Positions 1 to 8,595 of a stretch of DNA of 64,000 nt are shown here, piece after piece. This DNA comes from Microbaculum marinisediminis (GTDB taxonomy: Bacteria; Pseudomonadota; Alphaproteobacteria; Rhizobiales; Tepidamorphaceae), in NCBI RefSeq assembly GCF_025397915.1, contig NZ_JALIDZ010000014.1, positions 33,494 to 97,493 of the forward strand. The letters run 5' to 3'. Every line of letters begins with the position of its first letter. Position 1 is the stretch's first letter. Position numbers and translations under genes: made by a program. The notes beneath the pieces were generated by a model. It was given only the letters and a program-made list of their open reading frames with translations, made no database searches and was not told the DNA's origin.

Positions 1-1326
1 ACTGAAGCGCGGTCCCCCGCCGCCTGCGCCGGAGGTCTGGCCAGCGAACAGATCCGTTCCCCCGCCGCCCGACGCCGGAGACTGGGCGAAATCGAAGGTC
101 GTCCCGCTCCCCGATGCCGCGTCTTCCGCATCCATCTCGCCGTCCCCGGCATCGATGCCCGGCTCGGCCCCGTCCGCACTCGACGCGAAGACGCCCGCCC
201 CCGGCGTGATCTGATCCGCCGGAGACGGCTCTCCCGCCCCGCCGCCGACCGTCGAGCCGCCGAAGATGCCGCTGAGGATCTGCACCAGCAGCTTGGCGTC
301 GCGATATTTCACACGATAGACGTTGACCGCCGTCTCGGCCGCCGGGTTCGTCCGGTCCAACCGCGAGATCCAGTTTCCCGCCCGGCGTATCAGGTCGTCG
401 CGCTTGGAGACAACCAGCACCGCCTTCATGCGGGCCATAGGCACGAACTGTATGAGATCGGCGCCGGCCCGGCCTTCCTGCGTTTCGAAAAGGCGTTCGA
501 GTTCCGGGACCATCGTCTCAGGCCGCACGTCCCGGGTCGGGAAAATGCCGACCGACTGGTCCGCCATCCAGTCCGTATCGAAGGTCATCACGGTTTCGAC
601 CGCGGTCCGCCGTTCCGGCGACGACCCGGAAATCAGCAGGAGGTTGCGCGTGGCGTCGACCCGGATCGACTCGGGCTTGGTGGCGAAGCCGTCGATCAGC
701 CCCATCATCGTATTCGCCGACACGAATCTCAGCGGCAGCACGGTGAGCCCGTATCCGGCCGGCTGGCCAGCGCGGCTCATGCGGGCGCGGAGATTGCCGG
801 TGTCGGTATCGACGACGACCCGGTAGACGGCGCCGTCCGTGACCAGCGCGGCCTGGTTCATCCTCAGGATCGCCTCGAGCGTGGGAAGCAGTTCGTCGCG
901 CGCCACCGGCCGCGCCGAAACGAGCGTGACGCGACCGTTCACATTCGGATCGATGACGTAGTTCAGGCCCAGCGAGTCGCCCAGGATTGCCCGCACGACA
1001 TCGCCGATCTGCGCGTTTTCGAAATTCAGTCTGTAGCTGCCACCGCCGTCACCGGCCGTGGCCGGCACGAACGGCCCGCCCGTCCCCCCGGAACCGTCCG
1101 CCGGGTAGATCATTGGTTCGGCGCCACCATCGACCCGGTGGATTCCCTGAGCGCCGGCCTCGCCGGGATCCGGCTGCCGCGCCGTCAGGTCGGCGTTGAG
1201 AACGGAACCGAACAGGCGGTTGCCCGACCCGCGCACGGACAGGAGGTCTTCCGTTGTCTGGCAGGAGACGACAGACAATCCGACCAGAAACAGCAGTGTG
1301 AGACGAAATACTAACCTCAGGTGCAT
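1..1326 (-). CDS. gspD: Type II secretion secretin GspD, N-terminal part (runs off window)
   Basis: Outer-membrane secretin of the type II secretion system, the channel through which folded exoproteins leave the periplasm. Translating the minus strand from the ATG at 1326 gives 442 codons with no stop before the window edge, so the C-terminal pore-forming domain is missing from view. The N-terminus is a lipoprotein signal (hydrophobic run, then VVSC with Cys22), followed by the N0/STN-like region (NFENAQIGDVVRAILGD, then NYVIDPNVNGRVTL) and the repeated N1/N2 modules (VLPLRFVSANTMMGLID; NVYRVKYRDAKLLVQILSG). A Gly/Ser/Ala-rich stretch follows near the edge, as in the loop of the N3 module. 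A GAGGAGGT ribosome site lies about 13 bases before the ATG. A lipidated secretin is unusual; HxcQ of Pseudomonas aeruginosa is the known precedent. Confidence 0.93.
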   Translation of the reverse strand, partial: MHLRLVFRLTLLFLVGLSVVSCQTTEDLLSVRGSGNRLFGSVLNADLTARQPDPGEAGAQGIHRVDGGAEPMIYPADGSGGTGGPFVPATAGDGGGSYRLNFENAQIGDVVRAILGDSLGLNYVIDPNVNGRVTLVSARPVARDELLPTLEAILRMNQAALVTDGAVYRVVVDTDTGNLRARMSRAGQPAGYGLTVLPLRFVSANTMMGLIDGFATKPESIRVDATRNLLLISGSSPERRTAVETVMTFDTDWMADQSVGIFPTRDVRPETMVPELERLFETQEGRAGADLIQFVPMARMKAVLVVSKRDDLIRRAGNWISRLDRTNPAAETAVNVYRVKYRDAKLLVQILSGIFGGSTVGGGAGEPSPADQITPGAGVFASSADGAEPGIDAGDGEMDAEDAASGSGTTFDFAQSPASGGGGTDLFAGQTSGAGGGGPRFS

Positions 1327-1710
1327 AGACGCCTCGGTTACCTCCTCACCTGAGGACAGCTACCCGCCGGTCGGACCGGCTGTACGAACTAACGTGGCTG
1401 CCTCGATCACGCGGCTCGATCATTCCGAACGAATCGCGACGCCGATACGCAGACAGATATACCCTCTAATGCGGAGGTCCTATTCGAAGAGACCCTTCCG
1501 CATCGCAGACAAGATACTAGCGAAAACCCCGTTGGATTCAGTCTACCCGCCTGCGGATCGCATGCCCGCCACGAGACATTGTTGGCCCCCGTCTTTTGAC
1601 TGTTGAGTCCCTGCTTCTTATCGTCGTGGCTCGGTTGCAACAGTCCCCTACGCCATCTATTTGTAGGGCATAGCGGAAACGCCGCACCGACCGGTCCCTG
1701 TCCGAATTCG
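1327..1710. promoter_or_regulatory. Divergent gspD/gspE control region (384 bases, no gene)
   Basis: This gap separates gspD (leftward) from gspE (rightward) and must hold both promoters. On the plus strand TTGACT (1596-1601) is followed after 17 bases by TATCGT (1619-1624), a reasonable sigma-70-type promoter for gspE with a leader of about 80 bases. On the gspD side a perfect 7-1-7 palindrome (GCCGGTC-G-GACCGGC, 1366-1380) lies in the presumed leader. Open frames on the minus strand across here overlap the start of gspE and look like chance frames. Confidence 0.5.
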
Positions 1711-3423
1711 ATGATAGCGAACGAAGTTCTCGATGTCGACGGAACCTTCGCCGCGTTCCTGAAGAACGCGCAGGAGTTTTCCGAGCGTGTCGATTGGGCC
1801 GCACTTTCCAAGCTGGAAGCGCCGGAACGCGGCAGTTATGCACAGCTTTGGGAAGCCGGAATCCTGACCGGAACCGATCTGGCGGACGCGATAGCCGCGT
1901 TCCACGGCCTGCCGCGCGGGCGTACCGAATCGGTCACCGGCCGGCCGCACGGTATGAAGGGGCTTTCGCGCCGTTTCCTGCGCGACGCTTGGGTCTATCC
2001 CTTCGAGACAGACGGCCGTACCTCCCTCGCCGTCGCCGACCCCACCAACGAGGACGCGATTCGCGCGGTGAGCCTCGCGCTCGGCACGACGCCGGCGGTC
2101 TATATCGTCGCCTTCGAAGATATCGCCATGCTGTTCGAGCGCGACGTCGAGCCGGCAAGCGAAGCTGGTCAGGCGACCGACGCCGCGGCGCAGGCAGGCG
2201 AGATCGACGGCGAATCCGCCAGCGACGAGAATCTCGAGCGCCTGCGCGACCTTGCCCGCGGCGCCCCGGTGGTCCAGGCCGTCGATGCGATGCTGGAAGC
2301 GGCGATCGACCTGAACGCCACCGACATCCACATCGAGCCCTCGCGCGACGCCGTCCGGGTGCGCCTGCGCGTCGACGGATTCCTGCGCCCCTACCAGAAC
2401 CTGCCGAGCCGCATGGCCCGGGCCATCGTTTCGCGCATCAAGATCCTCGCCGGCCTCAACATCGCCGAGCGGCGCCTGCCGCAGGATGGCCGCGCCCGTG
2501 TGAAAATCGTCAACACCGAGGCGGACCTGCGTATCGCCACGATGCCGACCCTGCACGGCGAAGCCGCCGTCATCCGCATTCTGGTGAAGGAATCGCGGGC
2601 GCTCGATCTGGCCCGGCTCGGCATGTCCCAGCACGACCTGATGGCGCTTCGCACCCAGCTCGCCGAACCCTACGGCATGATCGTCGTGACCGGCCCGACG
2701 GGCAGCGGCAAGACCACCACGCTGGCGGCCGCGCTGACCTACCTGAACGATCCGCAGCGCAAGATCATGACGGTCGAGGACCCGATCGAGTATCAGGTTC
2801 CCGGCATCCACCAGACCCAGATCAAGCCGTCGATCGACCTCACCTTCGCCACCGCGCTGCGGTCCTTCCTGCGCCACGACCCCGACATCATCATGGTCGG
2901 CGAGATGCGCGACTCCGAGACCGCCTCGATCGGCATTCAGGCCGCCCTCACCGGCCATCTGGTGCTGACGACGCTGCATACGAACAACGCCGCCGACGCG
3001 GTCGCCCGCCTGCTGGACCTGAAGGTGGAAAGCTTCCTGCTCGCCTCGGCACTGCGCTGTGTCGTCGGCCAGCGCCTCGTCCGCCGTCTGTGCGAGCGCT
3101 GCCGCGAGCCGGCCCCGCCCGGGGATGCGACGACGGAATCCCTTATCGAGCGCGGCGTGCTGACGCTGGCGCCCGGCGAGACCCTCTACGTCGGCGGCGG
3201 CTGCGACTGGTGCGGGGGCACCGGGTATCGTGGCCGGATAGCCATCTTCGAGGTGATGAAGTTCGACGCCCAGCTGCGCAAGCACATCCACGACGACGTC
3301 GATACCGCGGAATTGCAGCGGCTTGCCCATGAAGCAGGCATGACCTCGATGCTGGAGGACGGCCTCGCCAAATGCCGCGCGGGACTGACCTCGGTCGCGG
3401 AGGTTGTCCGCGTCACCACGTGA
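1711..3423 (+). CDS. gspE: Type II secretion ATPase GspE
   Basis: Cytoplasmic hexameric ATPase that powers pseudopilus assembly in type II secretion. The 570-residue protein has an N-terminal GspE/MshEN-type domain, then Walker A GPTGSGKT (about residues 328-335), the Asp box VEDPIEYQVPG, Walker B DIIMVGEMRDSET and the His box LTGHLVLTTLHTNNA. A zinc-binding four-cysteine module typical of GspE is intact (Cys461, Cys464, Cys498, Cys501). The ATG at 1711 was preferred because it follows a plausible promoter and leader and gives the usual family length; the same frame is open upstream to a GTG-like region at 1603, but that segment is not GspE-like. The gene stands alone on the plus strand, diverging from gspD and converging on the rest of the gsp operon 15 bases away. 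Confidence 0.96.
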   Translation: MIANEVLDVDGTFAAFLKNAQEFSERVDWAALSKLEAPERGSYAQLWEAGILTGTDLADAIAAFHGLPRGRTESVTGRPHGMKGLSRRFLRDAWVYPFETDGRTSLAVADPTNEDAIRAVSLALGTTPAVYIVAFEDIAMLFERDVEPASEAGQATDAAAQAGEIDGESASDENLERLRDLARGAPVVQAVDAMLEAAIDLNATDIHIEPSRDAVRVRLRVDGFLRPYQNLPSRMARAIVSRIKILAGLNIAERRLPQDGRARVKIVNTEADLRIATMPTLHGEAAVIRILVKESRALDLARLGMSQHDLMALRTQLAEPYGMIVVTGPTGSGKTTTLAAALTYLNDPQRKIMTVEDPIEYQVPGIHQTQIKPSIDLTFATALRSFLRHDPDIIMVGEMRDSETASIGIQAALTGHLVLTTLHTNNAADAVARLLDLKVESFLLASALRCVVGQRLVRRLCERCREPAPPGDATTESLIERGVLTLAPGETLYVGGGCDWCGGTGYRGRIAIFEVMKFDAQLRKHIHDDVDTAELQRLAHEAGMTSMLEDGLAKCRAGLTSVAEVVRVTT

Positions 3424-3438
3424 CCGCACGCGGCGCGG

Positions 3439-4353
3439 CTAGTTTTTTCGTTTCTTCTTTCGCGCGTTCCGGCCGCGGCCGTCCTCGTTCGGGGAGTCCG
3501 CGCCCGCCGCTTGCGGCTTGAACATCCGGTAGACGCTGCGCTGCCCCTTGAGCTTGAGCTCGACCGTTTCCGGATCGAGCTTCACCACCGCCCAGCCGTC
3601 GATCTCGTCGCCGAGCGCGAGCCGCTTGACCGATCTGTCCTGCGCCATCATCAGCGCGATCTTCGCCTCCTCGGTCAGCACCACGCCGACGAGACGCAGC
3701 GACGGCGGTTTGGGCGGCTCAGGCGGCGCCGGCGGCTTGGCCGGCTTCTCCACCTTCTTCGGCGGAGGTGGCGGCTTCGGCTTCTGGCGCGACGGCGTGA
3801 ACAACGGCGCCTGACGGGTCTGCTGAAGATCCTTGAGGCCGATTCCGCCGATCAGCTCGGCCCGGCTGTCTAGAGAGTCGATATCGTCCTTGACGGCCCC
3901 GGACCCGGCACCGGAGACAGACACGTCCTGCACTTTTCCAGGCGCCGCGTTCTTCTGGACCTTCTGGGCGACGTTCTTCTGGGCGACCTTCTTCTGGGCC
4001 TCCTTTTTCTGGGCTGTCTGGTTCCGCGCTGTCTGGTTTTGGGGCTTTTTTCCCTGGTCCTTTCTCGCAGGCGCTTTCGCCTTCGCGCGGGGCTCCGCCG
4101 CGGCGTCTTGCGACTGGAGCGGCTTTTGCGGGGTGTCCGCCGCCGCATCCTTGGGCGCCGCATCCCTGGGCCCCGCTTTAGGCTCGCCGAGAACCGGCCG
4201 CGTTGCGGCGACGCCCGTCCGCGCCGCCTCGTCCCGCGCCCGCGTTGCCGCGGCGTCCTGCGCCGCAGCCGGCATGACGAACAGCGCCCCGGCGATCGCC
4301 GCCAGCATGAGGCGCCCGCTCCAGTCCGGCCGATGACGGTGCACGAGCGTCAT
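3439..4353 (-). CDS. GspC-like periplasmic type II secretion component
   Basis: The 304-residue product begins with a signal peptide or membrane anchor (LMLAAIAGALFVMPAAAQ), then a long low-complexity linker rich in Ala, Lys, Gln and Pro with repeated short units (AQKKEAQKK, AQKNVAQKV, KPPPPPKKVEKP), and ends in a compact domain (LRLVGVVLTEEAKIALM, then LALGDEIDGWAVVKLDPETV) that resembles the homology region of GspC, the inner-membrane clamp that contacts the secretin. It is the last gene of the gsp operon and its ATG overlaps the gspM stop as ATGA (4350-4353), which fixes the start. Assignment to GspC rests on the C-terminal domain and context; no PDZ domain is present, and an alternative name would be GspN- or GspP-like. 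The frame stays open far upstream but there it only shadows gspM and gspL. Confidence 0.7.
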   Translation of the reverse strand: MTLVHRHRPDWSGRLMLAAIAGALFVMPAAAQDAAATRARDEAARTGVAATRPVLGEPKAGPRDAAPKDAAADTPQKPLQSQDAAAEPRAKAKAPARKDQGKKPQNQTARNQTAQKKEAQKKVAQKNVAQKVQKNAAPGKVQDVSVSGAGSGAVKDDIDSLDSRAELIGGIGLKDLQQTRQAPLFTPSRQKPKPPPPPKKVEKPAKPPAPPEPPKPPSLRLVGVVLTEEAKIALMMAQDRSVKRLALGDEIDGWAVVKLDPETVELKLKGQRSVYRMFKPQAAGADSPNEDGRGRNARKKKRKN

Positions 4354-4916
4354 GGCTCCTCCGGCGTCCAGAAGCCGGAAACCACCAGGGCCACCTGGAG
4401 GATCGGGTTCTTCTCGTCGGCGTCCCGGCGCCCGGCCTGAACGAAGGACCGCACCGACATCGATTTCACCATCATCATCGGCAGATGGGTCTCGATGTCG
4501 TAAAGCGCCTTCTGCAAGGCGTCGATGTCGGCCTCGAACGACGCCCGGAGATCGATCCGATTGGCCGTTTCCTCGTCCGGCTGCACCGGCAGGATCTGGC
4601 TTTCGACCACGCGCCCGCCCGCTTTCTCGACGATCTCGTCGACGGTCCTCTGGACGGCGGCCGCTGCGATCGCCTGCGTGTCGCCCGGGAAATACACCGC
4701 GATCTGCGCGGTGCCGTCGCCACCCGCGCCCGCGGTCAGGCTGCGCGTGCGCATCGCCAGCGCGTCGAGCTGCGCTTCCTGCTGGGTGAGCTGCTCGCCG
4801 ATCGTCGACACCGCCAGCGACGCCCAGCCGATCCAGATCAGCCCCGCCAGAAGCAGGACCGCGAACAGCGCGACCGCACCGAACCGCTTCCTGTCGAATG
4901 TCGCAGCCGCGCTCAT
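4350..4916 (-). CDS. gspM: Type II secretion protein GspM (PilO-like)
   Basis: Inner-membrane assembly-platform protein that pairs with GspL. The 188 residues contain one N-terminal membrane segment (FGAVALFAVLLLAGLIWIG), a short coiled-coil stretch (EQLTQQEAQLDAL), and a ferredoxin-like periplasmic domain with the PilO/GspM pattern (AAAVQRTVDEIVEKAGG, then LYDIETHLPMMMVKSMSV). It lies between gspL and the GspC-like gene, overlapping both by four bases (ATGA), which implies translational coupling. Sequence type corresponds to the GspMb form common in alphaproteobacteria. Confidence 0.88.
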   Translation of the reverse strand: MSAAATFDRKRFGAVALFAVLLLAGLIWIGWASLAVSTIGEQLTQQEAQLDALAMRTRSLTAGAGGDGTAQIAVYFPGDTQAIAAAAVQRTVDEIVEKAGGRVVESQILPVQPDEETANRIDLRASFEADIDALQKALYDIETHLPMMMVKSMSVRSFVQAGRRDADEKNPILQVALVVSGFWTPEEP

Positions 4917-6031
4917 TCGCCATCCGCCCCCGGCGATGCACCCTGCCCAGCGGGGGGCTGCCCATCGGGGGCCTGTCCATCCGGAGCCTGCCCCGTGGGC
5001 GGCTCATCGATCTTCGCCACGATCTGGAAACTGTCGCCATTGCCCCTTTCGTTGCGGGTTGTCGGCGCGCCGAATTGGGCATCGGCGAGGATATCGGCGT
5101 TCTCGAGGAGCTGGATCAGCGCCGGTGCCTCCGACGACGTCCCGTTGATGCGCAACGTGCTGCCTTCGACATCGAGTTCCGTCAGGAAGGTGTCCCTCGG
5201 GAGCGTCTTCGACAGCTCCTCGAGCAACACGACCATCGGCAGCGCGGCAGCTTTCCGGGCGGCAAGCGCACGATATTCGTCGGACGACGTGGTGCGGGCG
5301 ACCGCCTCCGCGATCACCGCGCGCCGCGCTTCGACTGCGGTCTCGACCTCTTCGCTCTCGGCCGACAGCCGGTAGACCTCCCAGGTCTGGAAGCCGCCGA
5401 GGATGAGAATGACCGCGGCCGTCGCCGCCAGACCGACGGCGACCGAACGGCGCAGAGACGACTGGCGCCCGGTCTTGGTCTCGTCCTGCAGGTCGACCGG
5501 GCTCACGTGGTCCGGCGCATCGGTCGCGGTGCCCACCGCGCGCGGCTTGATTCCGGCCTCGGCGAGGGTCTTGAGCGCACGCGTCACCGTCTCCCGCGCG
5601 GTCGCGACGAGACGGATCGAGACCTGCCCCTCGGCCACCGGCTCCGAAGTGCCGACGACGTAGTCGAAGGCCACATGATCCGCGGCCCAGGGTGTCAGCC
5701 GCTCGATCTGGTGGCGCAGGATCGCGTCGAGATACTGCTGTCCGGCCGCCGGAAGGGCGAGCGTCTTGTCGAGAACCACGTTCGGATCGAGCCGCACCTC
5801 GACGTTCTGGACTTTCAGCTTCTTCCGGATATCGCTATCGAGCGTTCCCCCGCCACCGAGCACGCCGACATCGGTCATGCCCTTGCGGCCGCCCCGCATG
5901 CAGACGAACCGGTCCCCCTGCTGCACGAGGACGAAATCCGCAGGCGCGCTGGCGCGGCCGACGAACGGCTCGAGAATGCGCGCCAGTTCGTCGATCCACC
6001 ACCCGAAGAATTTCACAACGGCGTCCATCAC
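4913..6031 (-). CDS. gspL: Type II secretion protein GspL (PilM/PilN-like)
   Basis: Inner-membrane protein that links the GspE ATPase to the platform. The 372 residues contain an N-terminal cytoplasmic actin-like (PilM-type) region (LDPNVVLDKTLALPAAG, HQIERLTPWAADHVAFDY), a membrane segment near residue 190 (SVAVGLAATAAVILILGGF), a coiled coil and a PilN-like periplasmic domain (LSKTLPRDTFLTELDVEG). The C-terminus is a Gly/Pro-rich repeat (PPTGQAPDGQAPDGQPPAGQ). Two adjacent ATG codons (6031 and 6028) are possible starts. It overlaps gspM by four bases and is 71 bases downstream of gspK. Confidence 0.88.
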   Translation of the reverse strand: MMDAVVKFFGWWIDELARILEPFVGRASAPADFVLVQQGDRFVCMRGGRKGMTDVGVLGGGGTLDSDIRKKLKVQNVEVRLDPNVVLDKTLALPAAGQQYLDAILRHQIERLTPWAADHVAFDYVVGTSEPVAEGQVSIRLVATARETVTRALKTLAEAGIKPRAVGTATDAPDHVSPVDLQDETKTGRQSSLRRSVAVGLAATAAVILILGGFQTWEVYRLSAESEEVETAVEARRAVIAEAVARTTSSDEYRALAARKAAALPMVVLLEELSKTLPRDTFLTELDVEGSTLRINGTSSEAPALIQLLENADILADAQFGAPTTRNERGNGDSFQIVAKIDEPPTGQAPDGQAPDGQPPAGQGASPGADGE

Positions 6032-6102
6032 GGATCAGCTTGATACCAGTCGATTACGTAAACACCAACAAATCGCCCGCCGGATCGTTCGCGGTCCCGC
6101 AT

Positions 6103-7014
6103 TCACGACGGAACCTCCGGCGGATCGAGCACCCGCCAGTACAGAACATGGTAGGGAATACGCCGAAACCCCGGCATCAATACAGCTTCCACCGATTTGG
6201 TGTAACCGTTGTTGAGCCGGGCCTCGACCAGCACCCTGAAAACATCGCTACCATCGGCGGTCAGATAGCGCTGATATGGCCGGATCAACTGATTGCGTTC
6301 CCGCTGCGTCGAATCCGGACTGTTGAAGGCGGATCTGATGCCCAATGCCTCGGATTCCGACATGTTCGGAACCGACAGCAGGACCGGCATCTCGGCACTG
6401 CCCGGATCGATATCGCCGAGCGGATTGAAGACGGTCAGATACGGCAACAGCCTCTGGTAATCCTCCTGCGTCATTCCCGGCAGCAGCAGCAGTTCCTCCA
6501 GAGACAGGAACGGCCCGTCGCGCGGCCGGTGGTCGAGACCGAGCGCGGCATACTCCTCTCGCTCGGCGCCGCCCGGACGCACCCGGCTGTTTCTGTCCCG
6601 CCAGTCGAGAACCAGCGCGGCGAACTCGCTTGGTTTCAACGCACCGGTGCCCGCCGCCGCATAGATGCCAGACAGCATTTCCGGCCTGGCGGCGTTGATG
6701 TCGATCCGGCCGGCCTCGGCCTTGATGGTCAGGCGGATGGCGCCCGTTTCCAGCGGCACGGCGAATCCATCGATCGACTGCACCGGCCGGTTGGCGCTGT
6801 AGAGCGCCAGGCCGGCGGTCGAGATACCCGCCTCGAGCAGGCCATCGGCCTGCATGTCGTCGATATTGACGAGCGCCTGCCCGACGCTCGGACGCGCCAC
6901 GTTCAGCGTCGCCGCGACCAGCGCCGCCATCAGGCCCGCGAAGGTCAGCACCACCACCGTGACATAGCCGCCATCGCGGCGGCGCGGCCGGGAGAGGCGA
7001 CGGAACCGGATCAT
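6103..7014 (-). CDS. gspK: Minor pseudopilin GspK
   Basis: Large minor pseudopilin that caps the pseudopilus tip with GspI and GspJ. The 303-residue protein has a basic leader, then a prepilin-like segment (GGYVTVVVLTFAGLMAALVAA) without the Glu at position 5, which is the normal exception for GspK. The following alpha-domain and helix-hairpin-like segments (AGRIDINAARPEMLSGI, LSLEELLLLPGMTQEDY) match the family. I start at the ATG at 7014 because it overlaps the gspJ stop as ATGA; a GTG at 7023 would add three residues. Confidence 0.92.
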   Translation of the reverse strand: MIRFRRLSRPRRRDGGYVTVVVLTFAGLMAALVAATLNVARPSVGQALVNIDDMQADGLLEAGISTAGLALYSANRPVQSIDGFAVPLETGAIRLTIKAEAGRIDINAARPEMLSGIYAAAGTGALKPSEFAALVLDWRDRNSRVRPGGAEREEYAALGLDHRPRDGPFLSLEELLLLPGMTQEDYQRLLPYLTVFNPLGDIDPGSAEMPVLLSVPNMSESEALGIRSAFNSPDSTQRERNQLIRPYQRYLTADGSDVFRVLVEARLNNGYTKSVEAVLMPGFRRIPYHVLYWRVLDPPEVPS

Positions 7015-7676
7015 ATCCCGCACACCCCGCCGCGCTCGTCGACACAGCCCGGCTCGGCATCGACACGGATCGGGATCACCAGCGGCGGGATCACTCGCTG
7101 CTCGCTCGTGTAGTCGACCACGTCGAGCCGGATGGCGACGGGCAGGTCCTGTTCATCCAGCCATTCGTCGAGCCATTCGAGGCCGTCGCGCCGCCGTGCC
7201 GCGTACTGGAAGCGGTACTTCCACGGTCCGCTGAGCAGCACCACCGGGTCATCCAGGCGCAGGCGATTGAAATTCCGCATGTCCGGCCGGAACGGCGCCA
7301 TGCCGCGCACCAGCGCGTTGCCATTCGCCTCCGGCCGCACCTTGATGACCACGACGAACTCGCCCGGCTCCGATCCGTCGGAGGCATCCGGCAAAACGAA
7401 GCCGATGGTGTCCGACGTTGCCAGGAAGGCATACGGCCCTGCCGCGTCGCGATCGGCGAAGCGCTCGCGGCGCATCATCGAAAGTTCGCGGCGCACCACG
7501 GACAGTCCGCTCGCCAGCCGGTCGAGGGTATCGGAGCCGGATGTCGCCTTCTCCCAGTTCCGGAACAGGATCCCCGAGGCCAGCGGAACCGCGGCGAGCA
7601 CCAGCCCCGAGATCGCCAGCGCCGCCAGCGCCTCGATCATCACGTAGCCGGCCCGGCCGCCAAGGCGCCGTCTCAT
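7011..7676 (-). CDS. gspJ: Minor pseudopilin GspJ
   Basis: Minor pseudopilin of the type II secretion tip complex. The 221-residue product has a short basic leader (MRRRLGGRAG) and a prepilin cleavage/methylation motif G-YVMIEALAALAISGLVLAAV with the conserved Glu at position 5 of the mature form. The body (SGLSVVRRELSMMRRERFAD and LDVVDYTSEQRVIPPLVIPI) is typical of GspJ. ATGA overlaps with gspI upstream and gspK downstream fix both ends. The frame is open further upstream but that part lies within gspI. Confidence 0.9.
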   Translation of the reverse strand: MRRRLGGRAGYVMIEALAALAISGLVLAAVPLASGILFRNWEKATSGSDTLDRLASGLSVVRRELSMMRRERFADRDAAGPYAFLATSDTIGFVLPDASDGSEPGEFVVVIKVRPEANGNALVRGMAPFRPDMRNFNRLRLDDPVVLLSGPWKYRFQYAARRRDGLEWLDEWLDEQDLPVAIRLDVVDYTSEQRVIPPLVIPIRVDAEPGCVDERGGVCGI

Positions 7677-8110
7677 CGCTCGCGCCCCAGCCGGATGGTT
7701 TCCAGCGTCACCTTCGGCCCGTTCGGAACCAGCACCTGCACGATGACGTCGAACGGCTGCCATTGCCGCGACGGGAAAGCCTCGCGCAGGGCTTCGTTCG
7801 GGCGCACCACCGTCGCCCACTCGTAGCCGTCGAGCGTGCCGCCGTTGGTTCCAACCGTCAGATCGGTACCGGAGAACTCGTTGGTCAGCACCGCTTCTGC
7901 GACGAGCCGCGCACCGACCACGTTCGCAGACGTCTGCACGCTCTTGCGGGCGATGATCACGCCCGATGGCAGCACCGACAGGATGAAGGCCATGATGCCG
8001 ACCGCCACCAGCGCCTCGAGCAGCAGGAAGCCGCCGGTGGACCGCACCCTGCGGCGGCGCGCGAACCGGCGAGCCAGATCGGTCCCGGCGCTGATGGCCC
8101 GGGCGATCAT
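7673..8110 (-). CDS. gspI: Minor pseudopilin GspI
   Basis: Minor pseudopilin thought to nucleate pseudopilus assembly with GspJ and GspK. The 145-residue protein has an Arg-rich leader, the prepilin motif G-FLLLEALVAVGIMAFILSVL with Glu5, and a short variable C-terminal domain. It is bounded by four-base ATGA overlaps with gspH and gspJ, so its expression is coupled to theirs. The leader (about 27 residues) is longer than usual. Confidence 0.9.
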   Translation of the reverse strand: MIARAISAGTDLARRFARRRRVRSTGGFLLLEALVAVGIMAFILSVLPSGVIIARKSVQTSANVVGARLVAEAVLTNEFSGTDLTVGTNGGTLDGYEWATVVRPNEALREAFPSRQWQPFDVIVQVLVPNGPKVTLETIRLGRER

Positions 8111-8595
8111 CGCCGGGCCACCGCGGTCACGGGCTCGACGTCGACATGCGCTGTCAGCCAGTTGACGCTGACCCGGTAGCCGTACCGGCCCCGATGCAGC
8201 GTCACCACGCCGCCCGAGGCGCGCCCGTCGGGATAGAACCGGATGCCGCCGCCGCCGGGAAATGCCTCGGTCTGCGCCTGCACCAGCTCGATGCCGACGC
8301 TGTCGGGCACCTTGACCGCGCGGTCGCGCGATCCCGACGACGCCACCTTGTTGGTCATGTCGATGCGGGAAACGACCTCGCGCCGGCCGAGCATCGCCGC
8401 GTTGCGGTCGTCGCGGAAGATCGACGCGATCTCGTAGGCCTTGGCCTCGAGCGCCCCTGGGCCCGGCTCGCGAGCGACACGCGGCAGCACGAGCGCGACC
8501 ACGAGCGCGACCACAGCCAGCGCCACCACCATTTCGATCAGCGCGAAGCCACCGGCCGCGCGCGGGGGGTTATTTGCTCTTGATGTCCTGATCAT
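8107..8595 (-). CDS. gspH: Minor pseudopilin GspH
   Basis: Minor pseudopilin of the type II secretion system. From the ATG at 8595 the product is 162 residues with prepilin motif G-FALIEMVVALAVVALVVALV (Glu5 present) and a beta-rich C-terminal domain (GGGGIRFYPDGRASGGVVTL) characteristic of GspH. The start overlaps the end of gspG by 26 bases; an upstream extension to 8709 would run antisense-like through gspG in another frame and add no family sequence, so it was not used. Confidence 0.9.
   Translation of the reverse strand: MIRTSRANNPPRAAGGFALIEMVVALAVVALVVALVLPRVAREPGPGALEAKAYEIASIFRDDRNAAMLGRREVVSRIDMTNKVASSGSRDRAVKVPDSVGIELVQAQTEAFPGGGGIRFYPDGRASGGVVTLHRGRYGYRVSVNWLTAHVDVEPVTAVARR

Noticed and set aside
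1657..3429. 590-codon open frame antisense to gspE
   Set aside because: gspE has full motif support; the antisense product has low-complexity Asp/Gly/Val/Arg composition typical of a shadow frame.
3439..5082. Longer GspC-like protein starting at 5082
   Set aside because: The upstream part overlaps gspM and gspL in another frame; the ATGA overlap at 4353 and the signal-like N-terminus favour the shorter form.
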